Assembly (NCBI RefSeq): GCF_003596405.1
Contig: NZ_QYUR01000006.1
Coordinates: 310,001-374,000, forward strand
Direction: 5' to 3'
DNA: 64,000 nt
Source: Pseudomonas cavernicola
Lineage (GTDB): Bacteria; Pseudomonadota; Gammaproteobacteria; Pseudomonadales; Pseudomonadaceae
Shown: positions 28,422-37,690 of the stretch, piece by piece
Numbering within the stretch: position 1 is the stretch's first letter
Layout: every line of letters begins with the position of its first letter
Translations under genes and position numbers: made by a program
The notes under the pieces: generated by a model
Seen by the model: only the letters and a program-made list of their open reading frames with translations
Told to the model about the DNA's origin: nothing
Database searches by the model: none

Positions 28422-29743
28422 CGCAATGCTTCGTCAACCGGCTCAGCAGAGGACTCAACCGGAGCTTTCGACGGTTCCGGCTGGTTCTGCATCTGATCGT
28501 GCACGATCTGCTCGTCGACCCGAGGATCAAGCGCCGCCACCAACGGAGAACTGGTCATGTTGTCTGGCATCGCAACATGATGCAGCGGTGCATCTTCGAC
28601 CTGATACAGCTTGGTTACCGCATCCGGGCGGATCCGCCAGACCAGGATAAAGGCACAGGAGCTGACGAAGGCAAAGAGCATATGGGCGCCCAGCTGCCTC
28701 ATCAACAGCCCAGCCACCAGCGGGCCCAAACAGGCACCAATCCCAAAGGTGACCAGCAAGATAGCGGTCAGCGACACCCGGTGTTCACCCTCGACATGGT
28801 CGTTCGAGAAGGCTACCGCCAAGGGATAGAGGCTGAACTGCAGCAGGCTGACCACAAACCCCATGGGGAACAGCAGCTCCAGCGGCACCGAAGGCATCAA
28901 GGCCAATGGCAAGGCCGCCAGCACCAGCAGGAAAGCGCAGCCACGGATCAAGCGGGCGCGATCATGCCGATCGGATAACCAGCCCAGCGGCCACTGCACA
29001 ACCAGCCCGGCGAGGATGCAACACCCCATAAACAAGCCGACTTGTTGAGTGCTCAGCCCCAAGCGACTGGCGTACAGCGGCGCAAGGCCATAAAACGCGC
29101 CAATCACCAGCCCAGACACCAAGGTCGTGGTTAACGACTGCGGAACCCGCTTAATGAAAAAGCGTGGCTCCAACGGCGCAGGGTGCATCGGTGCAGGGTG
29201 AATCTTGCGCGTCACCGCCACTGGCACCAAGCACAGGGCAAAGCACAGCGCCACCAGCATCAACAGCTCCAGCCCGAGAGCTGGGTGCAGTACCAGCACC
29301 AGTTGGCCCAGCACCAAACCGAGGTAGGAGGCGATCATGTAGCCGGAAAAGACCAAGCCTCGCTGACTGGCATCGGCCTGCTCGTTGAGCCAGCTCTCGA
29401 TCACCATGTACTGACACATCATGCCCAGGCCGACGATGGCCCGTAGCACGATCCAGGCCGGTAGCCAGTCGATCAAACCGTGGCCAAGTACCGCGGCAGT
29501 CACCACGCCCGCGCAGGTGACGTAGGCACGGATATGCCCCACCCGCGCGATCAATCGGTGGCCTAGCTTGCCGCCCAGCACCAAACCAAAGTAGTTGGCC
29601 GCCATCAGCGCACCGACCCAAATGCTATCCGTCTTATCCGCAGCAAGACGCAGCCCCAGGTAGGTGCTCAGCAGACCAGAGCCAATCAGCATTAGCAGGC
29701 TGGCGAAATACAGCGCTCGAAAAGACTTCCAGATTCGATGCAT
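28418..29743 (-). CDS. MFS transporter (YcaD/UMF2-like)
   Basis: 441 residues with about 12 hydrophobic segments between residues 10 and 385, and MFS motif A-like SDRHDRARL in the central loop. The C-terminal 50 residues are hydrophilic, rich in Pro, Gln and Glu. The best resemblance is to YcaD-type permeases of unknown substrate. First gene of a three-gene overlapping operon with two glycosyltransferase-like enzymes. Confidence 0.88.
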   Translation of the reverse strand: MHRIWKSFRALYFASLLMLIGSGLLSTYLGLRLAADKTDSIWVGALMAANYFGLVLGGKLGHRLIARVGHIRAYVTCAGVVTAAVLGHGLIDWLPAWIVLRAIVGLGMMCQYMVIESWLNEQADASQRGLVFSGYMIASYLGLVLGQLVLVLHPALGLELLMLVALCFALCLVPVAVTRKIHPAPMHPAPLEPRFFIKRVPQSLTTTLVSGLVIGAFYGLAPLYASRLGLSTQQVGLFMGCCILAGLVVQWPLGWLSDRHDRARLIRGCAFLLVLAALPLALMPSVPLELLFPMGFVVSLLQFSLYPLAVAFSNDHVEGEHRVSLTAILLVTFGIGACLGPLVAGLLMRQLGAHMLFAFVSSCAFILVWRIRPDAVTKLYQVEDAPLHHVAMPDNMTSSPLVAALDPRVDEQIVHDQMQNQPEPSKAPVESSAEPVDEALR

Positions 29744-29774
29744 CGGTTTTCCGAGCGGCTCCTTGAATGAGGGG

Positions 29775-29803
29775 CCGGACCGCTGCGAGACAACGCGGTC
29801 CGG
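29775..29803 (-). terminator. Probable terminator after the glutamine-synthetase-like gene
   Basis: 9-bp stem CCGGACCGC/GCGGTCCGG with an 11-nt loop directly after the stop. The T-tract is poor, so termination may be weak. Confidence 0.5.
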
Positions 29804-29813
29804 AGGCGGAAGC

Positions 29814-31157
29814 TTAAGCCTGGGCGGCTAGAACGCGGCGCTCCCAAGGCGTGATTTCGTCGAAGAAACTCGTAAGCTCCATCGTCTTAGTAGCAATGTA
29901 GCCTTCGATGAACTCCTTGCCGAACAGTTCCCGCGCCAATTCGCTACGCTTCAAGCGTTCGATCGCCGCGTGCATGGTACACGGCAGGCTCAACGCCTCC
30001 GGCACCGCGAATTCACCCTGGATCGGTTCGCTCGGTTGCAACTCATGCTCAAGCCCATACAGACCGGCCGCCAAACTCGCGGCAAGCGCCAGATAAGGGT
30101 TGGCATCGGCGCCCGGCAGGCGATTCTCCACCCGCCGCGCGACCGGCGCACTGGCCGGGATACGCAAACCAGCCGCGCGGTTATCGTGCGACCAGCAGGC
30201 ATTGTTCGGTGAAGCATAGGGATGACACAAGCGCTGATAGGAATTGACGTTCGGTGCGAACAATAGCGTGAACTCCGCCAACGCCGCCTGCTGACCGCCA
30301 ATGAAGTGGTAGAACGCTGGGGTGGCTGCGCCAGACTCATCACTGAAGATATTCCGCCCACTGCCCTGCTCCACCACGCTTTGGTGAATGTGCATGGAAC
30401 TGCCGGGGGTCTTCGCCAACGGCTTGGCCATGCACACCACAGTCAAACCGTGCTTGAGCGCGACTTCCTTGAGCAAGTGTTTGAACAGGAAAGTCTGATC
30501 GGCCAGCAGCAGCGGATCGCCGTGCAGCAAATTGATCTCGAACTGACTGACGCCCATCTCGTGCATAAAGGTATCGCGTGGCAGACCGAGCGCCGCCATG
30601 CACCGATAGACTTCATTGAAGAACAGTCGCAGGCCGCTATTGGAGGACACGCTAAACGCCGAACAACCGTCCTCGCGCCGACCGTCCAAACCAACCGGCG
30701 GTTGGAAAGGCTGCTGCGCATCGGCATTCGGGGCAAAGACAAAAAACTCCAACTCGGTCGCCACCACCGGCGCCAAGCCACGTTCGGCGTAGCGGGCAAT
30801 CACGCGCTTGAGCAGGCCGCGAGTGGACAGGCCAGAGCTACGACCATCCAGCTCATCCGCATCGCAGATGGCCAGGGCGCGCGGTATCTCGCTCCAGGGC
30901 AGACGGTGAATCTGCGTCGGATCAGCGTTCAACGCCAGGTCGCCATCGTCGCTACCGTAGAAAGACGCGGACGGGTATCCACCCATGATGCATTGCAACA
31001 GCACACCACGCGCCAGCTGCAAACGCCGCCCTTCGAGGAAGCCCGCGGCGGTCATCACTTTGCCCCGCGGCACCCCGTTCAGGTCAGGGGTTACGCACTC
31101 AATCTCATCAATGCCGGCCAATCGTTCAGCAAGTGAACTGCGACAGTCAGTAGTCAT
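29814..31157 (-). CDS. Glutamine synthetase family protein, gamma-glutamylpolyamine synthetase-like
   Basis: About 447 residues from the ATG at 31157 (AAGGA 10 nt upstream; a GTG precedes it directly). GS catalytic-domain motifs include ATELEFFVF, GSSMHIHQS, FAPNVNSYQR, NRAAGLRIP and ENRLPGADANPYLALAASLAAG. The N-terminal beta-grasp is short, as in the PuuA/SpuI-type ligases that gamma-glutamylate putrescine or spermidine. It is not the housekeeping GlnA (no adenylylation-type C-terminus). No polyamine genes adjoin it, so the substrate is inferred from the family only. Confidence 0.85.
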   Translation of the reverse strand: MTTDCRSSLAERLAGIDEIECVTPDLNGVPRGKVMTAAGFLEGRRLQLARGVLLQCIMGGYPSASFYGSDDGDLALNADPTQIHRLPWSEIPRALAICDADELDGRSSGLSTRGLLKRVIARYAERGLAPVVATELEFFVFAPNADAQQPFQPPVGLDGRREDGCSAFSVSSNSGLRLFFNEVYRCMAALGLPRDTFMHEMGVSQFEINLLHGDPLLLADQTFLFKHLLKEVALKHGLTVVCMAKPLAKTPGSSMHIHQSVVEQGSGRNIFSDESGAATPAFYHFIGGQQAALAEFTLLFAPNVNSYQRLCHPYASPNNACWSHDNRAAGLRIPASAPVARRVENRLPGADANPYLALAASLAAGLYGLEHELQPSEPIQGEFAVPEALSLPCTMHAAIERLKRSELARELFGKEFIEGYIATKTMELTSFFDEITPWERRVLAAQA

Positions 31158-31341
31158 CACGTCTTATCCTTATTAGTGTCCATGCCGCACTCTAGCGATG
31201 GCATGTACAAAATACGCACCACCCGTTCAAAATTTCAAGCATGGCCAACAAAGATAATCGTGGGGCAACCAAGGTGACGGTAATCGCGGGAAAAATGTCG
31301 CTGCAACATTCTCCCTAAGAAAGCAGTGGCGGCCCAATCCA

Positions 31342-32310
31342 TCAGGGCTGTGGGCACGCTGGCGGGGGGGCGCACTGCCCGGATGCCTGATGGGACTTGA
31401 CCTGCACCGGAGTAAAACGCTTATCCCCAGGAGCCAGACGTTGAGCACAGGCCCCGACTTTCGCCGCCGCAACCGCACAGCCTCGCTCGGCCAGTATTTG
31501 CGACAGATTGAACCAACCGGCAGCGAAGTTCGGAGCGCGCTCGATGCTTTCGCGTAGAGCCGACTCGGCACCCATGCGATCGCCTGCCGCATAACGACTG
31601 TTGGCCAAGGCAAACCAGCCCAGGGACTCCTCCGGCCAACGTTTGGTCGCGGTCAGATAGGCCTGTTGAGCCACCTGGATATGCCCCGTTTCTTCCAGGT
31701 CACTGGCTGCCTTCAACCAAGGCCGCAATTGCGCACCTGCCGGCAATCGATCACCCGGCAGCGTCAGCACAGCCCAACGTCCACTGCGCGCCCAGGTATT
31801 GTCGAAGCTGGCAAAGTCAGTCAGCCATCGGCGGGTGGTGCCCGAGCGAAGAATCAGGCTGCCATCGCGACGGTCGTACCCGACCAATACCGCAAAATGC
31901 CAACGCGGATACCAGTCGAACGCCAGGTTCTGCAGCACCAGGACCGGATTACCCGCTGCCACCTCCTTCAGCAGATTCTCCAGATGCGGTTGCAGTGGAT
32001 AGACGAGCAGCTCATGCGCACGCGCTGCCGCCACCAACTCGACCTGCAGACTGCCTTCGCGCCCTGGAATGAAGACACGATCCTTGAGCAGGCCAGGGCT
32101 GGTAGCGACACCTCGCTGAGTGAGCATCGTCGCCAACGCAGCCGGCCCGCACTGATATTCACTCTGTGCAAAAAACGGCACTTCGGTGAGTTCTACCCGT
32201 TCCGGCAACACCGCGCTCTCCGGTGATAGCACCGGAGAGCGCGCACATGCAGCCAGCAAGGCAATCAGGAGTAGCGGGAGAAAATGCCAACCTTTCAACG
32301 ATTTATACAT
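31342..32310 (-). CDS. PA2778-like lipoprotein with C39-type peptidase fold and TPR repeats
   Basis: 322 residues from the ATG at 32310, giving an N-terminal lipoprotein signal (PLLLIALLAACARS, lipobox LAAC). A C39-like peptidase domain has Cys in SEYQCGPAALATML and His in RWHFAVLVGYD; a C-terminal TPR region has SLGWFALANSRYAAGD and NFAAGWFNLSQILAERG. The start overlaps the end of the upstream small gene by 16 nt. The family occurs as a pair with PA2779-like proteins; no substrate is known. Confidence 0.85.
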   Translation of the reverse strand: MYKSLKGWHFLPLLLIALLAACARSPVLSPESAVLPERVELTEVPFFAQSEYQCGPAALATMLTQRGVATSPGLLKDRVFIPGREGSLQVELVAAARAHELLVYPLQPHLENLLKEVAAGNPVLVLQNLAFDWYPRWHFAVLVGYDRRDGSLILRSGTTRRWLTDFASFDNTWARSGRWAVLTLPGDRLPAGAQLRPWLKAASDLEETGHIQVAQQAYLTATKRWPEESLGWFALANSRYAAGDRMGAESALRESIERAPNFAAGWFNLSQILAERGCAVAAAKVGACAQRLAPGDKRFTPVQVKSHQASGQCAPPPACPQP

Positions 32311-32693
32311 TTGACGAAGGTGAAAAGGTCGGTCGCACAAAGCAGGTCGGTAATGATGAAAATCACCAGAAACAGCACAATGATGCCAATGATGCCGCCA
32401 GCCGGAGCCTCATCCAATTGCTGGTTGAACTGCGCCAATTCAGCACTGGTCAGGCTATTGATCCGATCAGCAACTTGATCTCGCTCAACCCCGAGTGAGG
32501 CAAGCTTCTTTTGTACCCCTTGATCATCAAGCATCGCCAACAGGTGCTCACGGTCGACCTGTTGCTGCTGTTCGGCCAAGACCTCGGCAGTCCCAAGCAT
32601 GGCTGCATTTGCCACAGGCAACTGAGCGATCAAAAGCAGGTGGAACAGCGCTAAAACAGCAGCCAATCCACGCAGGAATGAACGATCGAACAT
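32295..32693 (-). CDS. PA2779-like small membrane protein
   Basis: 132 residues with a signal peptide (LAAVLALFHLLLIAQLPVANA), a helical domain (REHLLAMLDDQGVQKKLASLGVERDQVADRINSL) and a C-terminal membrane segment (AGGIIGIIVLFLVIFIITDLL) followed by Cys-containing CATDLFTFVKC. Overlaps the next gene, so their products probably work together in the envelope. Function unknown. Confidence 0.85.
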   Translation of the reverse strand: MFDRSFLRGLAAVLALFHLLLIAQLPVANAAMLGTAEVLAEQQQQVDREHLLAMLDDQGVQKKLASLGVERDQVADRINSLTSAELAQFNQQLDEAPAGGIIGIIVLFLVIFIITDLLCATDLFTFVKCINR

Positions 32694-32915
32694 AGTGGCG
32701 TTCCCCTAGTTGTCCGTTTGAGACACAGGCCGCGAGCGCTGGGTTCCTACGAAGCATAGCTGATCGACCATTGCTGGAATTGAGCCAAATGAGAGTCCCC
32801 TCACAGCAGTGGTTAAAACCGCCAGGACTGAACCGGAATGCGCCGCTAAGATCAGTTAAAGCTGCATCTACTTGGACTTTCCAACGCGCACGGCTACCAC
32901 CGCGGAGCCTCACCC

Positions 32916-33347
32916 ATGCCCCTTCCACGTTCCTTTCTGCCGATCTTCACCAGCCTGGCTTTAGCGCTGAGCACACCGGCGCTGATGGCCGCCCCTAAAA
33001 ATGGTCACAACAAGCATGACAACTATTCCAGTGGTGGCAGCTACGACGATAACGACGTCACCATCGACCTCAACGGTCCGCAGATAGACATCGGTCGGGT
33101 ACGCATCATCCTCGGAGATAACCGCGACCTGATCGGCCCAGTGCAATCCCTACCCCCGGGAATTCAAAAGAACCTCGCTCGCGGTAAGCCACTACCACCG
33201 GGCATTGCCAAACGATTCGACAGCCGCCTGCAGGGCAAACTGCCGCACTACGATGGCTATGAGTGGCAGCAAGTCGGTCGCGATGTCGTCTTGGTAACGA
33301 TTGCGACGGGCATCATCTATGAAGTGCTGCACGACATTCTGGACTAG
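32916..33347 (+). CDS. Secreted RcnB/CigR-like protein
   Basis: 143 residues with a signal peptide (LPIFTSLALALSTPALMA). The mature part has PPGIQKNLARGKPLPPGIAKRF, a repeated PPGI-K-LARGK-LPPGIAK motif typical of the CigR family, and ends with a hydrophobic helix (VVLVTIATGIIYEVLHDIL). CigR limits virulence-protein expression in Salmonella; in Pseudomonas the role is unknown. Convergent with arsJ. Confidence 0.8.
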   Translation: MPLPRSFLPIFTSLALALSTPALMAAPKNGHNKHDNYSSGGSYDDNDVTIDLNGPQIDIGRVRIILGDNRDLIGPVQSLPPGIQKNLARGKPLPPGIAKRFDSRLQGKLPHYDGYEWQQVGRDVVLVTIATGIIYEVLHDILD

Positions 33348-33371
33348 GTCTCAACACTTGGCAGCGGGAGA

Positions 33372-34592
33372 TCATATCGCCTCGGCATGCCTGGGTAAGG
33401 CGATAGAGATCAGCGCGGCCAACAGCACGAAGGCCGTCGAAATCCACAGGCAGGCCTCCAGTCCATAAGCCTGGTAGATCCACCCGGACAGCACGGTGCC
33501 GAGCAGACGGCCCAGGGCGTTGGACATGTAGTAGAAACCCACATCCAGCGACACCCCGTCTTCCTTGGCGTAGGAGACGATCAGGTAGCTGTGCAGCGAC
33601 GAGTTCACCGCGAACAGCGCGCCGAACACCATCAATCCACCCAGCAGCACTGCATGTGCAGACAGCCCGGCATTCAGGCCCAACGCGATAGCGGCCGGCA
33701 GACCCGCCAGCAGCAGCGCCCAAACGAAGGCAACGCGGCCATCTGGGACGTGGCCGCGCTGCTTGCCGGTGATGGCCGGAGCGAAGGACTGCACGATGCC
33801 GTAGCCGATAACCCAAGCCGCAAGAAAGCCGCCGACCTGCCAGAAGTCCCAGCCGAATACCGCACTCAGATACACCGGTAGCGCCACCACGAACCACACA
33901 TCGCGGGCGCCGAAGAGAAACATCCGCGCCGCCGAGAGGATATTGATCGCACGGCTCTTGGAGAGGATGTCGCGGAACTTCGGTTTGGCTTTGGCCTTGC
34001 CCAGATCCCTCTTCAGCAAGAACAGACTACTCAGCCAAATCAGCGCCAGGACTGCTGCCATGGCCAGCACCCCGCCCTTGAAGCCCATCAGCGCGAGCAA
34101 GGCACCGCCGAGGAAGAAGCCCACACCCTTGAGGGCGTTTTTCGAGCCGGTGAGGATGGCCACCCACTTGTACAGTGTGCCTTGCTGGCCGTCCGGCACT
34201 AGGAGCTTGATCGAGCTCTTGGCGCTCATCTTGTTGAGATCTTTGGCGATACCCGACAACGCCTGGGCGCCCATCACCCAGGGGATGGTCAGCCAGGCGA
34301 CGGGCACCGTCAGCATCAGCAAGGCCACCACCTGTATGCCCAGGCCGATGTTCATGGTGCGATTGAGACCCAGGCGGGCGCCGAGGTAGCCGCCCACCAG
34401 GTTGGTGATGACGCCGAAGATCTCGTAGAACAGGAACAGGAATGCAATCTGCAACGGGCTGTAGCCCAACGAATGAAAGTGCAGCACCACCAGCATGCGC
34501 AGCGCGCCATCGGTGAGGGTGAATGCCCAGTAATTACCGGTCACCAGCAAGTATTGACGCACTTCGGGAGACAGGCGTGACAAGGCATGCAT
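33372..34592 (-). CDS. arsJ: Organoarsenical efflux permease ArsJ (MFS)
   Basis: 406 residues from the ATG at 34592 (AGGA 10 nt upstream). An MFS protein with about 11-12 hydrophobic segments; family blocks include TGNYWAFTLTDGALRMLVVLHFHSLGYSP, SGIAKDLNKMSAKSSIK and ILTGSKNALKGVGFFLGG. ArsJ exports 1-arseno-3-phosphoglycerate made by its partner GAPDH, giving arsenate resistance. It is the last gene of the ars operon, separated from that GAPDH gene by a REP-type element. Confidence 0.93.
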   Translation of the reverse strand: MHALSRLSPEVRQYLLVTGNYWAFTLTDGALRMLVVLHFHSLGYSPLQIAFLFLFYEIFGVITNLVGGYLGARLGLNRTMNIGLGIQVVALLMLTVPVAWLTIPWVMGAQALSGIAKDLNKMSAKSSIKLLVPDGQQGTLYKWVAILTGSKNALKGVGFFLGGALLALMGFKGGVLAMAAVLALIWLSSLFLLKRDLGKAKAKPKFRDILSKSRAINILSAARMFLFGARDVWFVVALPVYLSAVFGWDFWQVGGFLAAWVIGYGIVQSFAPAITGKQRGHVPDGRVAFVWALLLAGLPAAIALGLNAGLSAHAVLLGGLMVFGALFAVNSSLHSYLIVSYAKEDGVSLDVGFYYMSNALGRLLGTVLSGWIYQAYGLEACLWISTAFVLLAALISIALPRHAEAI

Positions 34593-34629
34593 CGGAGGTT
34601 CCTGTTTGTTGTCGATCAATGCAGGACAT

Positions 34630-34691
34630 GTAGGAGCGAGCTCTGTTCGCGAAGCTGTTAAAGGCTGTTCGCGAGCAGAGCTCGCTCCTAC
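34630..34691. repeat. REP-type palindrome between the GAPDH gene and arsJ
   Basis: GTAGGAGCGAGCTCTGTTCG on the left is mirrored by CGAGCAGAGCTCGCTCCTAC on the right, around a short spacer. This is the classic Pseudomonas intergenic palindrome. It lies inside the operon, where a hairpin could lower or stabilise the distal arsJ message. Confidence 0.88.
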
Positions 34692-34703
34692 GGGAGGTTT
34701 GCC

Positions 34704-35708
34704 TTACCCGGCCACGCCAACCATGCGGGCCAGTTCAACGGTACGGTTGGCGTAGCCCCACTCGTTGTCATACCAGGCGTAGAGCTTCACCTGAGTCCCG
34801 TTGATGACCATGGTCGACAGCGCATCGATGATCGAGGAACGCGGGTCGGTGCGGTAATCGATAGACACCAGCGGACGCTCCTCATAACCGAGGATGTCCT
34901 TCAGCTCGCTCTCGGCGGCGGCCTTGAGCAGTTGGTTGACCTCTTCCACCGTGGTCGCGCGCTCCACCTCGAACACGCAGTCGGTTAGCGAGGCATTGGC
35001 CAGCGGTACGCGCACGGCGTGACCATTCAGGCGCCCGCGCAGCTCGGGGAAGATTTCCGCGATGGCGGTGGCCGAACCGGTGCTGGTCGGGATCAGGCTC
35101 ATGCCCGAGGCGCGGGCGCGGCGCAGATCCTTGTGTGGCCGGTCGAGGATGCTTTGAGTGTTGGTCAGATCGTGAATGGTGGTGATCGAGCCGTGACGGA
35201 TACCAAGGTTTTCGTGGATCACCTTGACCACCGGGGCCAGGCAGTTGGTGGTGCACGAAGCGGCGGTGACTATGCGGTGCTCAGCCGGATTGAACAGCTG
35301 CTGGTTGACGCCCATGACCACGTTCAGCGCGCCCTTCTCCTTCACCGGCGCACAGACCACCACGCGCTTCACGCCCTGATCCAGGTAAGCCTGAAGCACG
35401 GCGACGGATTTCATCTTGCCGCTGGCCTCAATCACCAGATCGCAGCCCGACCAGTCGGTGTCGGCAATCGCCTTATTGGCGCTGACCTTGATGCGCTGAC
35501 CGCCAATCACCACGCAATCGCCCTCAGCACTGGCTTCGTGCTGCCAGCGGCCATGCACCGAATCGAAGTTCAGCAGATGCGCGTGGGTCGCCGCATCGCC
35601 CGCCGGGTCGTTGATCTGCACGAAGTCGAACGCCGTCCAGCCCCAGGCGGCGCGCAGGGAGAGACGACCGATCCGACCGAAACCATTGATGCCTACTTTG
35701 ATGGTCAT
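34704..35708 (-). CDS. ArsJ-associated glyceraldehyde-3-phosphate dehydrogenase
   Basis: 334 residues with NAD fold start [18 protein letters not shown], catalytic Cys in [10 protein letters not shown], and [27 protein letters not shown]. In ars operons this GAPDH converts arsenate and glyceraldehyde-3-phosphate to 1-arseno-3-phosphoglycerate, which ArsJ exports. Its position upstream of arsJ supports that role over glycolysis. Confidence 0.93.
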   Translation of the reverse strand: MTIKVGINGFGRIGRLSLRAAWGWTAFDFVQINDPAGDAATHAHLLNFDSVHGRWQHEASAEGDCVVIGGQRIKVSANKAIADTDWSGCDLVIEASGKMKSVAVLQAYLDQGVKRVVVCAPVKEKGALNVVMGVNQQLFNPAEHRIVTAASCTTNCLAPVVKVIHENLGIRHGSITTIHDLTNTQSILDRPHKDLRRARASGMSLIPTSTGSATAIAEIFPELRGRLNGHAVRVPLANASLTDCVFEVERATTVEEVNQLLKAAAESELKDILGYEERPLVSIDYRTDPRSSIIDALSTMVINGTQVKLYAWYDNEWGYANRTVELARMVGVAG

Positions 35709-35731
35709 GCTGTTGTTCCCTGAGTCTGTTG

Positions 35732-36247
35732 TTAGTTGGCGCCCGACTTGTCGGAGTTGAACTGAGCGATGTACTGGACATGGGCCGGAAGCTGGAGGGA
35801 GCGAGGACGCAGCGCCTGCACCTCATTGATCGCTTCGCGGAACGGCACCCCACACTCGATCAACAGTTGCGCGGCAATCAACCCGGTACGGCCAGAGCCG
35901 CCCTTGCAGTGGATGGCGATGTTCTTGCCCTCGACCAGCAATTGCTTGATCCGCTCACGATGCTGTTCCCAGGCCGCCTGGAATGGCTCGCCGGGGGCCT
36001 GCTCGTCCTCCACCGGTAGGTGGAACCATTCGATTCCGAGTAGTTGGCACCCTTCCGGCAGCAGATCGATCTCGTTCTGGAGTAGCTCTTCCCTCGGCAT
36101 CAAGGTCACCAAGGCTGAAGCACCGGCTCCCTTGAGTGTGTCCAACGCGTCGGCAACGGAGGTGTCCTTGGTGCCGGGGCACGGCGTGAAGATCAGTTGG
36201 CCTTTCACATCAGCCGCAGTGAGTATGGAGTAAGGGTGTTGTTGCAC
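35732..36247 (-). CDS. Dual-specificity-type protein tyrosine phosphatase of the ars operon
   Basis: 171 residues with the CX5R phosphatase loop [17 protein letters not shown] near residue 113 and a general-acid region ([15 protein letters not shown]). Such genes accompany arsJ-GAPDH in many Pseudomonas operons; their role there is not established. Starts 13 bp after arsH. Confidence 0.88.
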   Translation of the reverse strand: MQQHPYSILTAADVKGQLIFTPCPGTKDTSVADALDTLKGAGASALVTLMPREELLQNEIDLLPEGCQLLGIEWFHLPVEDEQAPGEPFQAAWEQHRERIKQLLVEGKNIAIHCKGGSGRTGLIAAQLLIECGVPFREAINEVQALRPRSLQLPAHVQYIAQFNSDKSGAN

Positions 36248-36260
36248 GATCAGGTGTTCC

Positions 36261-36977
36261 TCAGATGGAGCGTTGATTGACGCGTTTCGACAGTTCTTCC
36301 GCCGATTCCTTACGCTCGGAGTAGCGGTCGACCAGATAGTCCTGGCGCTCGCGCAGCAGCAAAGTGAACTTCACCAACTCCTCCATCACATCCACCACAC
36401 GGTCGTAGAAGGAAGAGGGTTTCATGCGCCCCGCCTCGTCGAATTCGAGGAAAGCCTTAGGCACCGAGGATTGGTTGGGGATGGTGACCATGCGCATCCA
36501 GCGGCCTAGCACACGCAGCTGGTTGACCACGTTGAATGACTGCGAGCCGCCGCAAACCTGCATCACCGCCAGGGTCTTGCCTTGAGTCGGGCGAACTGCG
36601 CCCATGGCCAGCGGAACCCAATCGATCTGCGCTTTGAACACGGCGCTCATCGAGCCGTGACGTTCCGGCGAGCACCAGACTTGGCCTTCCGACCAGAGCA
36701 CCAATTCACGCAGCTCCTGCACCTTCGGATGGCTATCTGGAACGTCATCCGGCAGAGGCAGACCGGAGGGGTTGAAGATGCGCGTCTCGGCGCCAAAGTG
36801 CTGCAACAGGCGTGCAGCTTCTTCCACCAACAGCCGGCTGAAGGAACGCTCGCGGGTCGAGCCATAGAGCAGCAAGATGCGTGGCTTGTGCGTGGTTTTC
36901 AGTTCAATGCCGAGCTTTTCAGGCGTCGGCAGTTCGACCAGTTCAGCATCGAGATTGGGGGTGTGATCGTCGTACAT
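36261..36977 (-). CDS. arsH: Organoarsenical NADPH oxidase ArsH
   Basis: 238 residues, flavodoxin-like: [20 protein letters not shown] (FMN phosphate loop), [44 protein letters not shown]. ArsH oxidises trivalent methyl- or aryl-arsenicals to less toxic pentavalent forms using NADPH and FMN. It starts 4 bp after the Acr3 fragment gene, in the same operon. Confidence 0.95.
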   Translation of the reverse strand: MYDDHTPNLDAELVELPTPEKLGIELKTTHKPRILLLYGSTRERSFSRLLVEEAARLLQHFGAETRIFNPSGLPLPDDVPDSHPKVQELRELVLWSEGQVWCSPERHGSMSAVFKAQIDWVPLAMGAVRPTQGKTLAVMQVCGGSQSFNVVNQLRVLGRWMRMVTIPNQSSVPKAFLEFDEAGRMKPSSFYDRVVDVMEELVKFTLLLRERQDYLVDRYSERKESAEELSKRVNQRSI

Positions 36978-36981
36978 GAAT

Positions 36982-37647
36982 TCACTCCTGCGCGAGGGCG
37001 CCGTTGGGCTGATCGAACCAGCGGCGCTTCAACCAGAAGGCCACGCCGACCAGGGAGATCAGCACCGGCACCTCCACCAGCGGGCCGATCACCGTGGCGA
37101 AGGCCACCGGCGAGGCGAGGCCGAAAGTTGCGATGGCCACGGCTATGGCCAGCTCGAAGTTGTTGCTGGCAGCGGTAAAGGCCAGTGCGGTTGTACGGGG
37201 ATAGTCAGCGTGGAGCAGCTTGCCCATCCAGAAGCTGATGAAGAACATCACCACGAAGTAGATAGTCAGCGGGATGGCTATAAGCAGCACGTCCAGCGGC
37301 AGTTGCAGCACCCTGTCGCCTTTGAGGCTGAACATCGCAACGATGGTGAGCAGCAGCGCAATCAGGGTCAGCGGACTGATCTTCGGGATGAAGCGCTCGC
37401 TGTACCAGGTTTGGCCCTTGCGGCTGATCAGAATCTTGCGAGTGAGGAAGCTGGCCAGGAACGGAATGCCCAGATAGATCAGCACGGATTCTGCGATGTC
37501 GACGAATCTGGCATTGATCACACTGCTTTCCAGGCCGAACAGTGGTGGCAGCAGGCCGAGGAAAATCCAGGCATACACGCTGACGAACAGTATCTGGAAA
37601 AAGATGCTGCGGCAGCTGTTGGCCGTGCAGAGGAACAGGATCTTCAT
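36982..37647 (-). pseudogene. In-frame arsC'::acr3' fusion: truncated arsenite permease Acr3
   Basis: The 221-codon frame from the ATG at 37647 begins [15 protein letters not shown], the start of a low-molecular-weight arsenate reductase with its CX5R loop. After about residue 14 it continues as Acr3 from its middle: [20 protein letters not shown], then [21 protein letters not shown] and [19 protein letters not shown]. About the first 140 residues of Acr3, with the first four membrane helices and the conserved helix-4 Cys needed for arsenite transport, are missing, as is nearly all of the ArsC. The simplest origin is one deletion between adjacent arsC and acr3 genes that happened to keep frame. 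The conserved Glu of GPLVEVP is present. A fully open frame means a protein may be made, but efflux activity is doubtful. Frames upstream of 37647 overlap arsR. Confidence 0.85.
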
Positions 37648-37690
37648 CGGGTAATCTCGTAATGGCCGAGCAAAGCCCAGACGAACGGGC

